NCBI GenBank assembly: GCA_018649665.1 | Contig: JABIHL010000003.1 | Location: forward strand, 1-44,662 | Source: Chloroflexota bacterium | GTDB taxonomy: Bacteria > Chloroflexota > Dehalococcoidia > Lucifugimonadales > Lucifugimonadaceae | Direction: 5' to 3' | DNA length: 44,662 nt | In this document: in pieces, positions 16,830-24,979 of the stretch | Numbering within the stretch: the first letter of the stretch is position 1 | Layout: the number at the start of each line of letters is the position of its first letter | The notes under the pieces: model-generated | What the model saw: the letters and a program-made list of their open reading frames with translations, nothing else | Databases searched by the model: none | What the model was told of the DNA's origin: nothing | Translations under genes and position numbers: made by a program

Positions 16830-17441
16830 ATGCAAATTCGAAGCGTTCCGAGAATCCCCACCGACTCCAGTTATCTGAATGCCGGCAGATTGATAACTTT
16901 CGCCGTGATCGCTATCGCTTGTATCGCCCCTGTCGCAATCCAAAAATACGTTCCGCTGAGTCCGGAAATCATTGGGACTATCGGAATCCCAGCGATCATC
17001 ATTCTCGGATTTCTCGGAAGTGTCACCGTAATGATTCCCGTACCGGTGCTTTCGCTGGTATTCGCAGGGGCGGGCATTCTGAATCCGGTTTTTCTCGTGA
17101 TCGCCGCCGCGATAGGAATTACAGCTGGGATGGCGGTTTGCTACGTGCTCGGCAAGAAAGGACATTCGAAGGCAGTCGCCGTTACTGAACGCTCGCAGCA
17201 GCAAATTCCAAGACGATTCTCCAATTTCTACTCATGGTCGACAGAAAATGTTGGCTTGGCGTCATTCCTCCTCGCCGCCACGCCTAATCCTATTTTCGAC
17301 TATGCCGGATTCATAGCGGGTGCTGGTCGGGTCGACATTCATCGCTTCCTAGCAGGTACTTTCGTCGGAAAGCTGGCTCAGACTTCGGTCATCGTGTTTC
17401 TCGGTCAGATATTGGGCGAACGAGTCGCAAATTTTCTGTAA
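16830..17441 (+). CDS. VTT-domain (DedA/SNARE-associated-like) membrane protein
   Basis: 203 residues with about five hydrophobic segments. After two N-terminal segments comes the VTT core, with a re-entrant-type stretch PVPVLSLVFAGAGILNP and the family-like ATPNPIFDYAGFIAGAGR followed by FLAGTFVGKLAQT. DedA-like proteins act in lipid scrambling or transport and in membrane homeostasis; the role here is not defined. GGAGAG precedes the ATG at 16830. It ends 55 bases before a bidirectional terminator. Confidence 0.72.
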   Translation: MQIRSVPRIPTDSSYLNAGRLITFAVIAIACIAPVAIQKYVPLSPEIIGTIGIPAIIILGFLGSVTVMIPVPVLSLVFAGAGILNPVFLVIAAAIGITAGMAVCYVLGKKGHSKAVAVTERSQQQIPRRFSNFYSWSTENVGLASFLLAATPNPIFDYAGFIAGAGRVDIHRFLAGTFVGKLAQTSVIVFLGQILGERVANFL

Positions 17442-17495
17442 TCGAGAGAAAAACATCGTTGTCGGGTTGGGTTGAGACCGGTTGGGTTGAGACGC

Positions 17496-17527
17496 GAAAA
17501 CGCCCCGAGCATGCTCGGGGCGTTTTC
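17496..17527. terminator. Bidirectional rho-independent terminator
   Basis: A perfect 15-bp inverted repeat (GAAAACGCCCCGAGC and its complement) with a 2-base centre has A-rich left and T-rich right ends. It can stop transcripts from the VTT gene (plus) and the zinc-ribbon gene (minus). Confidence 0.9.
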
Positions 17528-17550
17528 ATTTAAGATCTCAAAGAGAAGTA

Positions 17551-17787
17551 CTAGGCGACTTTTGCCATTGAATGCAACAGAGGTTGACGGGCTCTTATTC
17601 GCTCGGCCGCTTTTCGTATGCTCAACTTCGGATGGAACTGTACGAGGTAGTCGGCGTGCATTGCATCAGCAAGTGTCGCATTGAAACCGCACTTTTCACA
17701 CCACAGCCCAAGTTCTTCGCGATTATCGCGAATCGGTTGAGGTTCAACACCACAACCGGGACATTTACTAAATTTCGGCGTTTGCAT
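17551..17787 (-). CDS. Small zinc-ribbon protein of unknown function
   Basis: 78 residues from the ATG at 17787. Two CxxC knuckles, C9/C12 (CPGCG) and C30/C33 (CEKCG), are spaced like a zinc ribbon. A basic C-terminal half (LSIRKAAERIRARQP) could contact nucleic acid. An in-frame GTG at 17799 would add four residues, but AAGGTG at 17797-17802 lies nine bases before 17787, favouring the shorter form. A strong terminator right after the stop supports it as a real gene. It lies downstream of trxB on the same strand, 192 bases apart. No family name can be given. Confidence 0.65.
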   Translation of the reverse strand: MQTPKFSKCPGCGVEPQPIRDNREELGLWCEKCGFNATLADAMHADYLVQFHPKLSIRKAAERIRARQPLLHSMAKVA

Positions 17788-17979
17788 CAGTTTCATCACC
17801 TTGGTTACGTGCGACTTCGCACTGCTTCATATTAACCACGTTATACCGGAATCAGAAGGAAGTTCCCGTGTAAGCGATACGAACTGCTGTGGGCAACCAC
17901 GAATCTTTATGGGAGCGAACACCTAGTAGAAAAGTGCATAACCAACAAAAAACGATGAAAATAAGATCGATCTAATCGT

Positions 17980-18975
17980 TTAGTCGCCTGAAACGCCAGC
18001 AGGTGTCGACGTTGCAGCCTCTTGCCAACCCGACTTCACTTCCAGCACATGCTGGTAGGCAGAAAGAGCAGCTATCGCACCCTGAGCCGCAGCCGTGATG
18101 GTCTGCTTGAGTTCTGTACCGTCTGTTAGATCACCCGCAGCGTAGATGCCTTGAACCGAAGTGTTGAGCGCTTTATCGACATGTACTTCGCCTGTGTCGG
18201 GGTTAATTTCCAAGCCTAACTGATTAGGAATCTCTAAGCGTGGGTCGGCACCAGCTTCGACGAACAGTCCATCGATCGTCAGTTCGTCCTGACCTTCCCA
18301 AGGCTGGCTAATACGAATTCCCGTAAGGCCCGCATCGTCGGAACCAAGAAGTTCGGCAACTTCCGTGGAGTACAGAACCTTAACGTTGTCGGTCTGATCA
18401 AGAACCTTCAACAAAATAGGCTCTGGTCGAGTCAGCTTATCGCGCCGATAAATCAGGTAGACCGTCTCTGCGTACTTCGCCAAAAGCACTGCGCCTTCAA
18501 CAGCGGCATTACCTCCACCAACAACAGCCGCAGCTTTCTTGTTTCGGTAGAGAGGGGCATCGCAAGTAGAGCAGTAAGAAACGCCGTTTCCTGTCCCCTC
18601 TTCTTCTTTGGGTAGAGAGAGCTTCCGACGCTCACGCCCGACAGCCAATATGATCGATATTGCATCGACCTGAGTACCGTTTTCGAGGGTTGCCCGGTAT
18701 ACATCGCCGTTCTTTTCGACCGCTGTGACGTTCGAGTACTCGGTAGGAGTTTCGAGCTTGTCGACCTGCTCTTTGAACTTCATCATCAGATCGAAGCCGT
18801 CGATATCAGGCTGGCCAGGATAGTTTTCTATCGTTCCGCCAATCGCCGTTTCGCCACCAAACTGCTCGCCCGCAATCAGTGTTTCCACCTGATACCTGGA
18901 CGAGTAGAGACCAGCAGCGAACGCTGCTGCGCCCTGCCCAACAATTAGTACATCAACTTGCTTGACTTCGCTCAT
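17980..18975 (-). CDS. trxB: Thioredoxin reductase
   Basis: A 331-residue NADPH-dependent flavoprotein that reduces thioredoxin. FAD binding: VDVLIVGQGAAAFAAGLY, where the usual GxGxxG reads GQGAAA. The redox-active disulfide is C135/C138 in YCSTCDAP, NADPH binding is VVGGGNAAVEGA, and the late FAD motif is GIYAAGDLTDG. The order and length match low-molecular-weight TrxB. A short, variable C-terminal tail (STPAGVSGD) extends past the usual end. No thioredoxin gene is adjacent. Confidence 0.92.
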   Translation of the reverse strand: MSEVKQVDVLIVGQGAAAFAAGLYSSRYQVETLIAGEQFGGETAIGGTIENYPGQPDIDGFDLMMKFKEQVDKLETPTEYSNVTAVEKNGDVYRATLENGTQVDAISIILAVGRERRKLSLPKEEEGTGNGVSYCSTCDAPLYRNKKAAAVVGGGNAAVEGAVLLAKYAETVYLIYRRDKLTRPEPILLKVLDQTDNVKVLYSTEVAELLGSDDAGLTGIRISQPWEGQDELTIDGLFVEAGADPRLEIPNQLGLEINPDTGEVHVDKALNTSVQGIYAAGDLTDGTELKQTITAAAQGAIAALSAYQHVLEVKSGWQEAATSTPAGVSGD

Positions 18976-19177
18976 GTTCCCTCACAACGCCTGTATGGAA
19001 TTCATCCTGACGCAGTTCACTAATGGCTAGCTTAGAAGCACCACGCATTTGTGTCGATAGGTGCCACGCCTAATAAGACCCAGCATTAACCAAATCTAAG
19101 TGCTCGAAGCACGCTAGTTTGCTGGTTGTCTAAATTCTTAGATGCAACTGAGGTGCAAAAAGTTCACACCTTTGCCA

Positions 19178-21151
19178 TTACTGAGCGTACGGATCGACGT
19201 CTTTGCCTTCTAATATCGAAGCGATCAGACTCATATCGACCTCTTCTTCATCGAAGTCGACTGGGATCTCAACTTCACCTTCTGGAGTTACAGAACCAAA
19301 CTGAATCAGGTTAACGTCGGGGAGATCGTTATCGAGATCGTCGAGAGAGAACTCGATTGGTTCAGCAGGGTTCTTTTTAGCCTCGATGATTGCTTCAACG
19401 AAATCTCGTTCTTGAGGCTCAGGTACTGCATCGGGTTCGATATTGAGTTCAGACTCAGACGTAAGATCGCTTGCTGCGAGTAACGCGTTTATCGCGTCCT
19501 GCCCCATTTCGCCCGAAACTTCGACCGGAATCTCGGCAGCTGGCTCTGGCGCAGAATCGTTCGCGGCAAACAACGCACTTATCGCGTCTTGATCCATGTC
19601 TCCGGCTGGTTCATTCGATATATCAGTCGCTGGCTCAGGTTCAGGACTGCCTGCGGCGAACAGTGCAGTTATAGCGTCCTGTCCCATGTCTACAGACGGC
19701 TCGACTTGCGGCTCTGGTGCAGAGTCGTTCGCGGCGAACATCGCACTTATTGCGTCTTGATCCATGTCGCCGGAAGATTCGACCGGAACCTCAGCAACTG
19801 GCTCTGGCGCAGGCTTGGTTCCTGCAATTTCGGCCAATGCCGCGGCTACAAGATCGAATCCAGCAGAAGCGTACTGATCTTCGACTTCTTCTTCGACAGC
19901 TTCAGGAATCGCTTCGCCCGTTAGCGATGGAATCTCTCCAGCAGATGGCGAAACATACGGCTTCAGCAGTTTCAGGGGAGCCGGTTCAGAAGATTCCATA
20001 TCTTCGTCTCGAGCAATCCTCGCGAGCTGCCCGCCTTCTTTTACCGCAACGGTCTTAGTCGAATAGCGTTCTTCTACCAAGCGTTGCCCAGCTAGGCCAA
20101 TACGCAACGACCAATCAGTCCAGGTTCTGAGAAGCTGCAGGCTGTAAGCCACAGCCTCGTGACTCTCAGGATCAATACTCATATGGGTGAGCTGGTTCTT
20201 GAAGCCGTAATTTTCTTCAAGTTCACCGAGTGAAATAATCGGTATTCCGGCAGATGCAGCGAACATCGCCAAGCCACTCGGGAATCCGCGAGCAGGACTC
20301 GTAACGCATGCCCACGTTCGTTCGATCAAGTCGACAAGTGGCTCAACCTCGTTGATCCCGACTACCGTTACAGGCAAATCCCTTTTAGCTATATTTTCTC
20401 TAAGCTGCTCAGTCTCGCCACTATTGCCAATCACAACAAATTCGACGTTTTCGATCATCTGTTGAGTAGAAACGGCCGATTCCTCGATGAGCTTGATCGA
20501 TTCTTCTGAAGATGATGGACCCGCCCATAAAACGACCGGGTGTCTTGCTGGATCGGTCGTACCTACAGGCGTGTAAATATCTGTCGCAAGACCAGTATTT
20601 CCGAGAAGCAGATCCTTCGTGTAACCCGTTTCCGATAGGTACTCGACCTCCCAGTCGAGAGTTGCCGAAAGCATATTCGCCCGTAGCATTCCGAGCTTCG
20701 ACACCATCTTTGTCGGAACCGATCGCCATCCTGTGAAATCTCGCCAGGTGTTACCCGTTAGATCGTCAGACGACGAGACGTGCGGCGATTTAGAGAGTTT
20801 CGAAAGCGCCTTGCCGACCACACCCGCACGCGGACCAAACGTTCTTACAAGCTCGATACTGTCGAACTCACTCCGATTTGAAAGCACAGTCCACCAAAGA
20901 CCGTTCGTAGGAGACAGCCAGCTTGGACCGCTGTGCCAGTTAACACGGTGCTCTCTCACAGGCTTCACTACGGGATCGCCGCTTGGTGAAAATACGTGAA
21001 CGCTAGCGAACGACGCGGCGTACCCATCGATCAAATCTTGGAAAGTCGAGTAATGTCCGCTCTCCGCGATCATTGAAATCGGCGCAGAGGTAACCACCGC
21101 AATGCCTTTTGGCTGCGGCCGGAAATCTATTTGGAGTGCTTCTCCGGTCAT
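19178..21151 (-). CDS. Glycosyltransferase-like protein with C-terminal array of FliM-like motifs
   Basis: 657 residues from the ATG at 21151, which has an AAGAG-type Shine-Dalgarno. An upstream in-frame ATG at 21220 lacks one and would add 23 unconserved residues. Residues ~15-390 resemble a GT-B glycosyltransferase (GT4-like): GIAVVTSAP start, PVVLWAGPSSSEESIKLIEE, then FPSGLAMFAASAGIPIISLG. In that last stretch the Glu residues of the usual E-x7-E element are missing, so activity is doubtful. Residues ~400-657 are acidic, Pro/Glu-rich and probably disordered. They carry four copies of M-[DG]-Q-D-A-I-x-A-[LM]-[FL]-A-A with Met at 463, 489, 519 and 549. A looser copy (VDMSLIASILEG) is near the C-terminus. 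Its role is unknown. Confidence 0.6.
   Translation of the reverse strand: MTGEALQIDFRPQPKGIAVVTSAPISMIAESGHYSTFQDLIDGYAASFASVHVFSPSGDPVVKPVREHRVNWHSGPSWLSPTNGLWWTVLSNRSEFDSIELVRTFGPRAGVVGKALSKLSKSPHVSSSDDLTGNTWRDFTGWRSVPTKMVSKLGMLRANMLSATLDWEVEYLSETGYTKDLLLGNTGLATDIYTPVGTTDPARHPVVLWAGPSSSEESIKLIEESAVSTQQMIENVEFVVIGNSGETEQLRENIAKRDLPVTVVGINEVEPLVDLIERTWACVTSPARGFPSGLAMFAASAGIPIISLGELEENYGFKNQLTHMSIDPESHEAVAYSLQLLRTWTDWSLRIGLAGQRLVEERYSTKTVAVKEGGQLARIARDEDMESSEPAPLKLLKPYVSPSAGEIPSLTGEAIPEAVEEEVEDQYASAGFDLVAAALAEIAGTKPAPEPVAEVPVESSGDMDQDAISAMFAANDSAPEPQVEPSVDMGQDAITALFAAGSPEPEPATDISNEPAGDMDQDAISALFAANDSAPEPAAEIPVEVSGEMGQDAINALLAASDLTSESELNIEPDAVPEPQERDFVEAIIEAKKNPAEPIEFSLDDLDNDLPDVNLIQFGSVTPEGEVEIPVDFDEEEVDMSLIASILEGKDVDPYAQ
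19472..19771 (-). repeat. Coding tandem repeat, ~26-30 codons per unit, four units
   Basis: The four motif copies are also visible in DNA. On the plus strand each reads like CGCACTTATCGCGTCTTGAT followed by CCATGTC. Their Met codons start at 19765, 19687, 19597 and 19507 (minus strand), giving periods of 26, 30 and 30 codons. Units 1 and 3 are nearly identical, pointing to duplication within the gene. Confidence 0.75.
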
Positions 21152-21482
21152 TGAGCTCTTCTGCCAAACCTTTAAAGCGACGTATCCGACAACTGGCGAA
21201 ACACCGCACGAGGTAGACATTAAAAGGCGCTGGCAAATTGTGCACAGCCGAACGCCCTTCCCTTAACGTGTACACATATAGTCTGCGACTGCTCTGTCAT
21301 GTTCGATGTAGTGGCTTCACGCACAGCGTCGTGGATGCATCACCCCAACCTCCGTATCGCATGTCTCAAACTCGGTGTGACAAAAAAACTCACTTCAGCC
21401 AATAGAAAAATAGGTCAAACTTCCTAGAAGTCGCATTAAATCCTCAATGCACCAGTAACACTGAATAGGGTAGATTTTAGAT

Positions 21483-21707
21483 ATGGCAGCAGACATCCTC
21501 AGGTTCTCCCCTGAGACAGACCCTTCGTCAAATACTGGGACACAGACCGGAATGAACATCGCAAGCGAACTTCTCGTAGCTCTTGGCCAACTTGCCGTTG
21601 CGCAAGAACATGGCGGTTCTCGCGATCATTTAGCGAGTCTCGGACGAAACGTCGATGCTGCTGTACGGCGAATGAACGAAGTCTCGGACGTCGAATCCGC
21701 AGCCTAA
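21483..21707 (+). CDS. Small hypothetical protein
   Basis: 74 residues, hydrophilic with a predicted helical middle (ELLVALGQLAVAQE) and C-terminal helix (RNVDAAVRRMNEVSDVES). No family recognised. AGGGTAG lies about a dozen bases upstream of the ATG, a somewhat long spacing. It is divergent from the glycosyltransferase-like gene. It is short enough to be chance, but its balanced composition favours a real gene. Confidence 0.45.
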   Translation: MAADILRFSPETDPSSNTGTQTGMNIASELLVALGQLAVAQEHGGSRDHLASLGRNVDAAVRRMNEVSDVESAA

Positions 21708-21866
21708 TTTCTGCGAAATTCGCCCGACTGTCTGCTGTATACTCCCTATTCGATTTGAACTGCCAAAGTTCGTTTATTTGATCGACCCACTCGACTGCCA
21801 TCGATTTCGATCAGACCATACGAACTAGGTCCGTACTAAATCCATTGGGTTCTCTAATTTCACTCG

Positions 21867-21897
21867 CACAAACGTAGGTATTCGCTAGTTTGTGATT
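21867..21897 (+). promoter_or_regulatory. Inverted repeat and arg-box-like element upstream of argJ
   Basis: CACAAAC (21867-21873) and GTTTGTG (21888-21894) form 7-bp arms with a 14-base gap. The right arm is part of GTTTGTGATT (21888-21897). The same ten bases occur upstream of argD at 24868-24877. It ends 57 bases before the argJ start. Confidence 0.4.
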
Positions 21898-21954
21898 ACA
21901 GCCAAGTGCTGTTCTCACTCGCAAATAGCCATACGAGTCACCTCAATAATCGCT

Positions 21955-23175
21955 ATGACACTCCCCATCGCATCAGTTCCAAACGGCACAATTACGTCGC
22001 CAAAAGGCTTCTCAGCTGGCGGAATCTTCGCTGGAATAAAAACTCCCGGTGCCGATAAAAAAGACATCGGACTGCTCTACTCTGAGCAAGCCTGTGCAAT
22101 CGCAGGAACGTTCTCGCAGAACAGCATTATCTCGCCCACTGTCACTCTTGATAGAGAGCGCGTAGGCACCGACAAGAAGATCCACGCCGTTGTAGTAAAC
22201 AGTGGCTGTGCCAACACCGCCGTAGGCGATCAGGGCATGATCGATGCCAAAGAGATGACCGATATCACAGCTGCTCATCTCGGTGTAACGAGCGAACAGA
22301 CGCTTGTGAGTTCGACCGGAGTAATCGGTGTCGAAATTCCGATGGCTCTTATGCGCGAATTCATCCCACAGATCGAAGTCAGCGCAGACGGTGGCGGGGA
22401 ATTCGCCAAAGCGATACTCACTACCGACAAACGCACTAAAGAAATCGCTGTTTCTTTCGATGTCGACGGCGTGACTCATACCGTTGGCGGAGTTTCCAAG
22501 GGTTCGGGAATGATTCACCCGAACATGGCGACAATGCTGGCGTACGTATCGACCGATGCCGATGTCGATCCTGCCTTCTTGCAGGAAACCCTCTCAGAAT
22601 CAGTAAAATTATCTTTCAACCAGATCGACGTTGATGGCGACCAGAGCACGAACGATACCGTGCTACTAATGGCAAACGGTGCGGCTGGTGGCTCTGTGAT
22701 CTCCGGTGGAAACGACGCTTCGGCAGCGTTCACCGAAGCCGTTCTTCAAGTAACACAGTACCTCGCAATCGAAATCGCACGCGACGGCGAAGGTGCAACC
22801 AAGCTGATCGAAGTAACCGTCAACGGTGCCCATTCGGTTGATGATGCTCTGAAGGCTTCTCGTTCATGTGCGGCTTCAATGCTCGTCAAAACCGCTGTCT
22901 ACGGACGTGACCCAAACTGGGGTCGTATTTTCATGGCGGTCGGCAAGGCGCAGATTCCACTCGATGAATCGAAAATCGACTGCTTCGTGAACGATATCCA
23001 GATTGTCCACGCAGGCAAGGCGATTTCCTACAACATCCAAAGCGTAGTCAGTGCGCTAGCGGGCGACGAGGTGCGGCTTCGGGTCGATCTCAACGTTGGC
23101 GATGGAACGGGCGTTGCGTGGGGATGTGACCTCACCGAAGAGTACGTGGTCTTCAACTCGGCTTACACGACGTAA
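21955..23175 (+). CDS. argJ: Bifunctional ornithine acetyltransferase / N-acetylglutamate synthase
   Basis: 406 residues from the ATG at 21955; an in-frame GTG at 21892 would add 21 residues not fitting the family. ArgJ moves the acetyl group from N-acetylornithine to glutamate, making the arginine pathway cyclic, and some members also use acetyl-CoA. The precursor cleaves itself before a Thr nucleophile, here T193 in HPNMATMLAY. Other family runs are VVVNSGCANTAVG, STGVIGVEIPM and VYGRDPNWGRIF. It heads an argJ-argB-plsY-argD run. No argC is present in the window. Whether it is mono- or bifunctional cannot be told from sequence. Confidence 0.93.
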   Translation: MTLPIASVPNGTITSPKGFSAGGIFAGIKTPGADKKDIGLLYSEQACAIAGTFSQNSIISPTVTLDRERVGTDKKIHAVVVNSGCANTAVGDQGMIDAKEMTDITAAHLGVTSEQTLVSSTGVIGVEIPMALMREFIPQIEVSADGGGEFAKAILTTDKRTKEIAVSFDVDGVTHTVGGVSKGSGMIHPNMATMLAYVSTDADVDPAFLQETLSESVKLSFNQIDVDGDQSTNDTVLLMANGAAGGSVISGGNDASAAFTEAVLQVTQYLAIEIARDGEGATKLIEVTVNGAHSVDDALKASRSCAASMLVKTAVYGRDPNWGRIFMAVGKAQIPLDESKIDCFVNDIQIVHAGKAISYNIQSVVSALAGDEVRLRVDLNVGDGTGVAWGCDLTEEYVVFNSAYTT

Positions 23176-23301
23176 CCGTCATCAAAGGGACATCGTTGTG
23201 ACAGGCGCAGGCCAACCCCATTGGGGAGAGCTATTGCTCATTATCCCCACCCATTCGTTTTCAAGCAGTTCCATGAACTGCTTCTCAAAAGTGGTGTCAG
23301 C

Positions 23302-24108
23302 ATGACCACTTCGAACAAACGCGATCTTTCAGGCAAGACAATCGTCATCAAAATCGGTGGCAGCACTCTTGGCGAGGGCGATAGCACTGTCCCTGACATT
23401 GTCGATCTATGGAAGCAGGGCGCACACCCCGTCGTTGTTCACGGTGGCGGCAAAGTCATTAGCGACTGGGTCGGCAAACAGGGCATACATCCAGAGTTCA
23501 TTCGCGGTCTAAGACGCACCGACGAAGCAACCCTCGAAGTAGCGATCGCAGTTCTAGCCGGACTCGTCAATTCGCAGCTTGTTGCTGAATTCCAGGCGAA
23601 CGGCGCCGATGCGACTGGAATATCCGGCGTATCAGGCGGGTTGCTTCAGGCCGAAGTGCTTGATCCCGATCTCGGCTACGTCGGCAAAATCGTAAAAGCC
23701 AACGCGAAGCCCATCGAATCTATTCTCAACTCTGGCAGCATCCCTGTGATTGCTCCCACGGCACTTCATTTGTTTCCTTCGGGATCGGGTGAAGACCGCA
23801 TATTGAACGTAAATGCCGATACTTCAGCAGGTCACATTGCAAAAGCAGTCGGTGCCGACCAATTGGTTTTCCAAACCGACGTTGAAGGCGTTCTCGATGC
23901 CCGCAGAAGGCTTATCCCAAGGATGACTCGCGGGCAGGCACGAGACTTGATCGCCGGTGGAATCGCAGCCGGGGGCATGATTCCCAAGATAGAAGCATGT
24001 GCCGACGCTGTATCAGTTGTCGGATCAGGTCACATCATCGACGGTCGACTCGCCGGGGCACTGCTAGCCTGTGCACTTGGCGAGGACATCGGAACTCGCA
24101 TTATCTAA
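23302..24108 (+). CDS. argB: Acetylglutamate kinase
   Basis: An amino acid kinase of 268 residues from the ATG at 23302; a longer GTG/ATG-type extension upstream is not conserved. It phosphorylates N-acetylglutamate, the second step of arginine synthesis. Motifs: IVIKIGGSTL (ATP phosphate loop), VVVHGGGKVI (substrate loop), NVNADTSAGHIAKAVGAD, and AGGIAAGGMIPKIEAC, with the Lys that bridges the phosphates. No extended N-terminal helix of the arginine-inhibited hexameric type is obvious, so feedback control is uncertain. It is co-oriented with argJ, 126 bases downstream. Confidence 0.93.
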   Translation: MTTSNKRDLSGKTIVIKIGGSTLGEGDSTVPDIVDLWKQGAHPVVVHGGGKVISDWVGKQGIHPEFIRGLRRTDEATLEVAIAVLAGLVNSQLVAEFQANGADATGISGVSGGLLQAEVLDPDLGYVGKIVKANAKPIESILNSGSIPVIAPTALHLFPSGSGEDRILNVNADTSAGHIAKAVGADQLVFQTDVEGVLDARRRLIPRMTRGQARDLIAGGIAAGGMIPKIEACADAVSVVGSGHIIDGRLAGALLACALGEDIGTRII

Positions 24109-24157
24109 TCGACAGTTCTGGTCGTCAGCACCAGATCAGAACTCAGGAACTATAGCC

Positions 24158-24757
24158 ATGGACACAGCCGTCCTCGTCGTCGCGATGCTGATATTCGGCT
24201 ATTTGCTGGGATCGATTCCGTTTGCCAAACTCTTCACGATGCGGGCAGGTGTCGACCTATTCGAAACCGGAACCGGCAACCCCGGTGCGGCGAACGTATT
24301 TCGCAAAGTCGACAGAAGAATCGGCGCCGCCGTGTTCTTCGCCGACGCTCTCAAAGGCGCACTTCCCATCCTGATCGCTTGGGCGATAGGCATGTCGGAA
24401 GCTTTCTGGTTTGTCGGCGGATACGCCGCAGTATTAGGTCACTGGTACCCGGTGTTCAACCGATTCAAAGGCGGAGCAGGACTCGCCAGTGGAGCGGGCG
24501 TAGCCGTCGCACTACTGCCGTTGCCCGGGTTAATAGGCGTGACATTAGGAATGCTCGTAATCGCAAAGCTGAAAAGCAGTGGTCACGGCGCACTCACCGG
24601 ATTGATATCGATCCTAATTGCCGCCGCACTAATCGATGCCGACTGGCCTCTAGGCGCTGAATGGCCAGCAATGGCAGCCATAGTCGTACTCGCGTTCATC
24701 CTCTTCGGACGAGCCGCAGCACGAGGCTGGAAACCCGGCCGAAAAGACCGGGACTAG
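24158..24757 (+). CDS. plsY: Glycerol-3-phosphate acyltransferase (acyl-phosphate type)
   Basis: A 199-residue integral membrane enzyme that transfers an acyl group from acyl-phosphate to glycerol-3-phosphate, the first step of phospholipid synthesis. The three PlsY motifs are present: LLGSIPFAKL with the SIP element, GTGNPGAANVFR, and FNRFKGGAGLASGAG. About five hydrophobic segments follow the known topology. CAGGAAC precedes the ATG at 24158. It lies 50 bases after argB and is probably co-transcribed, an unusual but not rare placement inside an arginine run. Confidence 0.93.
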   Translation: MDTAVLVVAMLIFGYLLGSIPFAKLFTMRAGVDLFETGTGNPGAANVFRKVDRRIGAAVFFADALKGALPILIAWAIGMSEAFWFVGGYAAVLGHWYPVFNRFKGGAGLASGAGVAVALLPLPGLIGVTLGMLVIAKLKSSGHGALTGLISILIAAALIDADWPLGAEWPAMAAIVVLAFILFGRAAARGWKPGRKDRD

Positions 24758-24855
24758 CCGAATTCGTGTCGCTGTGGCTAGGCAGCTCTGAGGCAACGCG
24801 GCAATGACAGGTGACATAACCCCGTTTGCTCACCCCCTGCGATATAGTTCTCGTT

Positions 24856-24957
24856 CTGCAAATCGCGGTTTGTGATTTGCAGTGTTCGCCACTATTAGGC
24901 GGCAGTCTTCGTACTTGCGAACGTTCGGGAGAGTCATTCCGAACGTCAACTCGCAAG
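24856..24957 (+). promoter_or_regulatory. Structured leader upstream of argD (two hairpins)
   Basis: Hairpin 1: CTGCAAATC (24856-24864) / GATTTGCAG (24874-24882), 9-bp arms. Hairpin 2: CTTGCGA (24914-24920) plus ACGTTCGG (24921-24928) pair with CCGAACGT (24939-24946) and TCGCAAG (24951-24957), leaving a 4-base bulge. That gives 15 bp of stem. A TATAGT at 24843-24848 could be a -10 box placing both in the transcript. No T-run follows hairpin 2; A-rich sequence and the argD Shine-Dalgarno come next. Confidence 0.5.
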
Positions 24958-24979
24958 ATAGATAAAAAAGAGAAGAACA

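Noticed and set aside
19100-19112. GTGCT-CGA-AGCAC hairpin downstream of the glycosyltransferase-like gene
   Set aside because: Short stem and no clear T-run on either strand; could be chance.
22012-22518. A 168-codon open frame antisense to argJ
   Set aside because: It lies wholly opposite conserved argJ sequence and its product has no recognisable motif.
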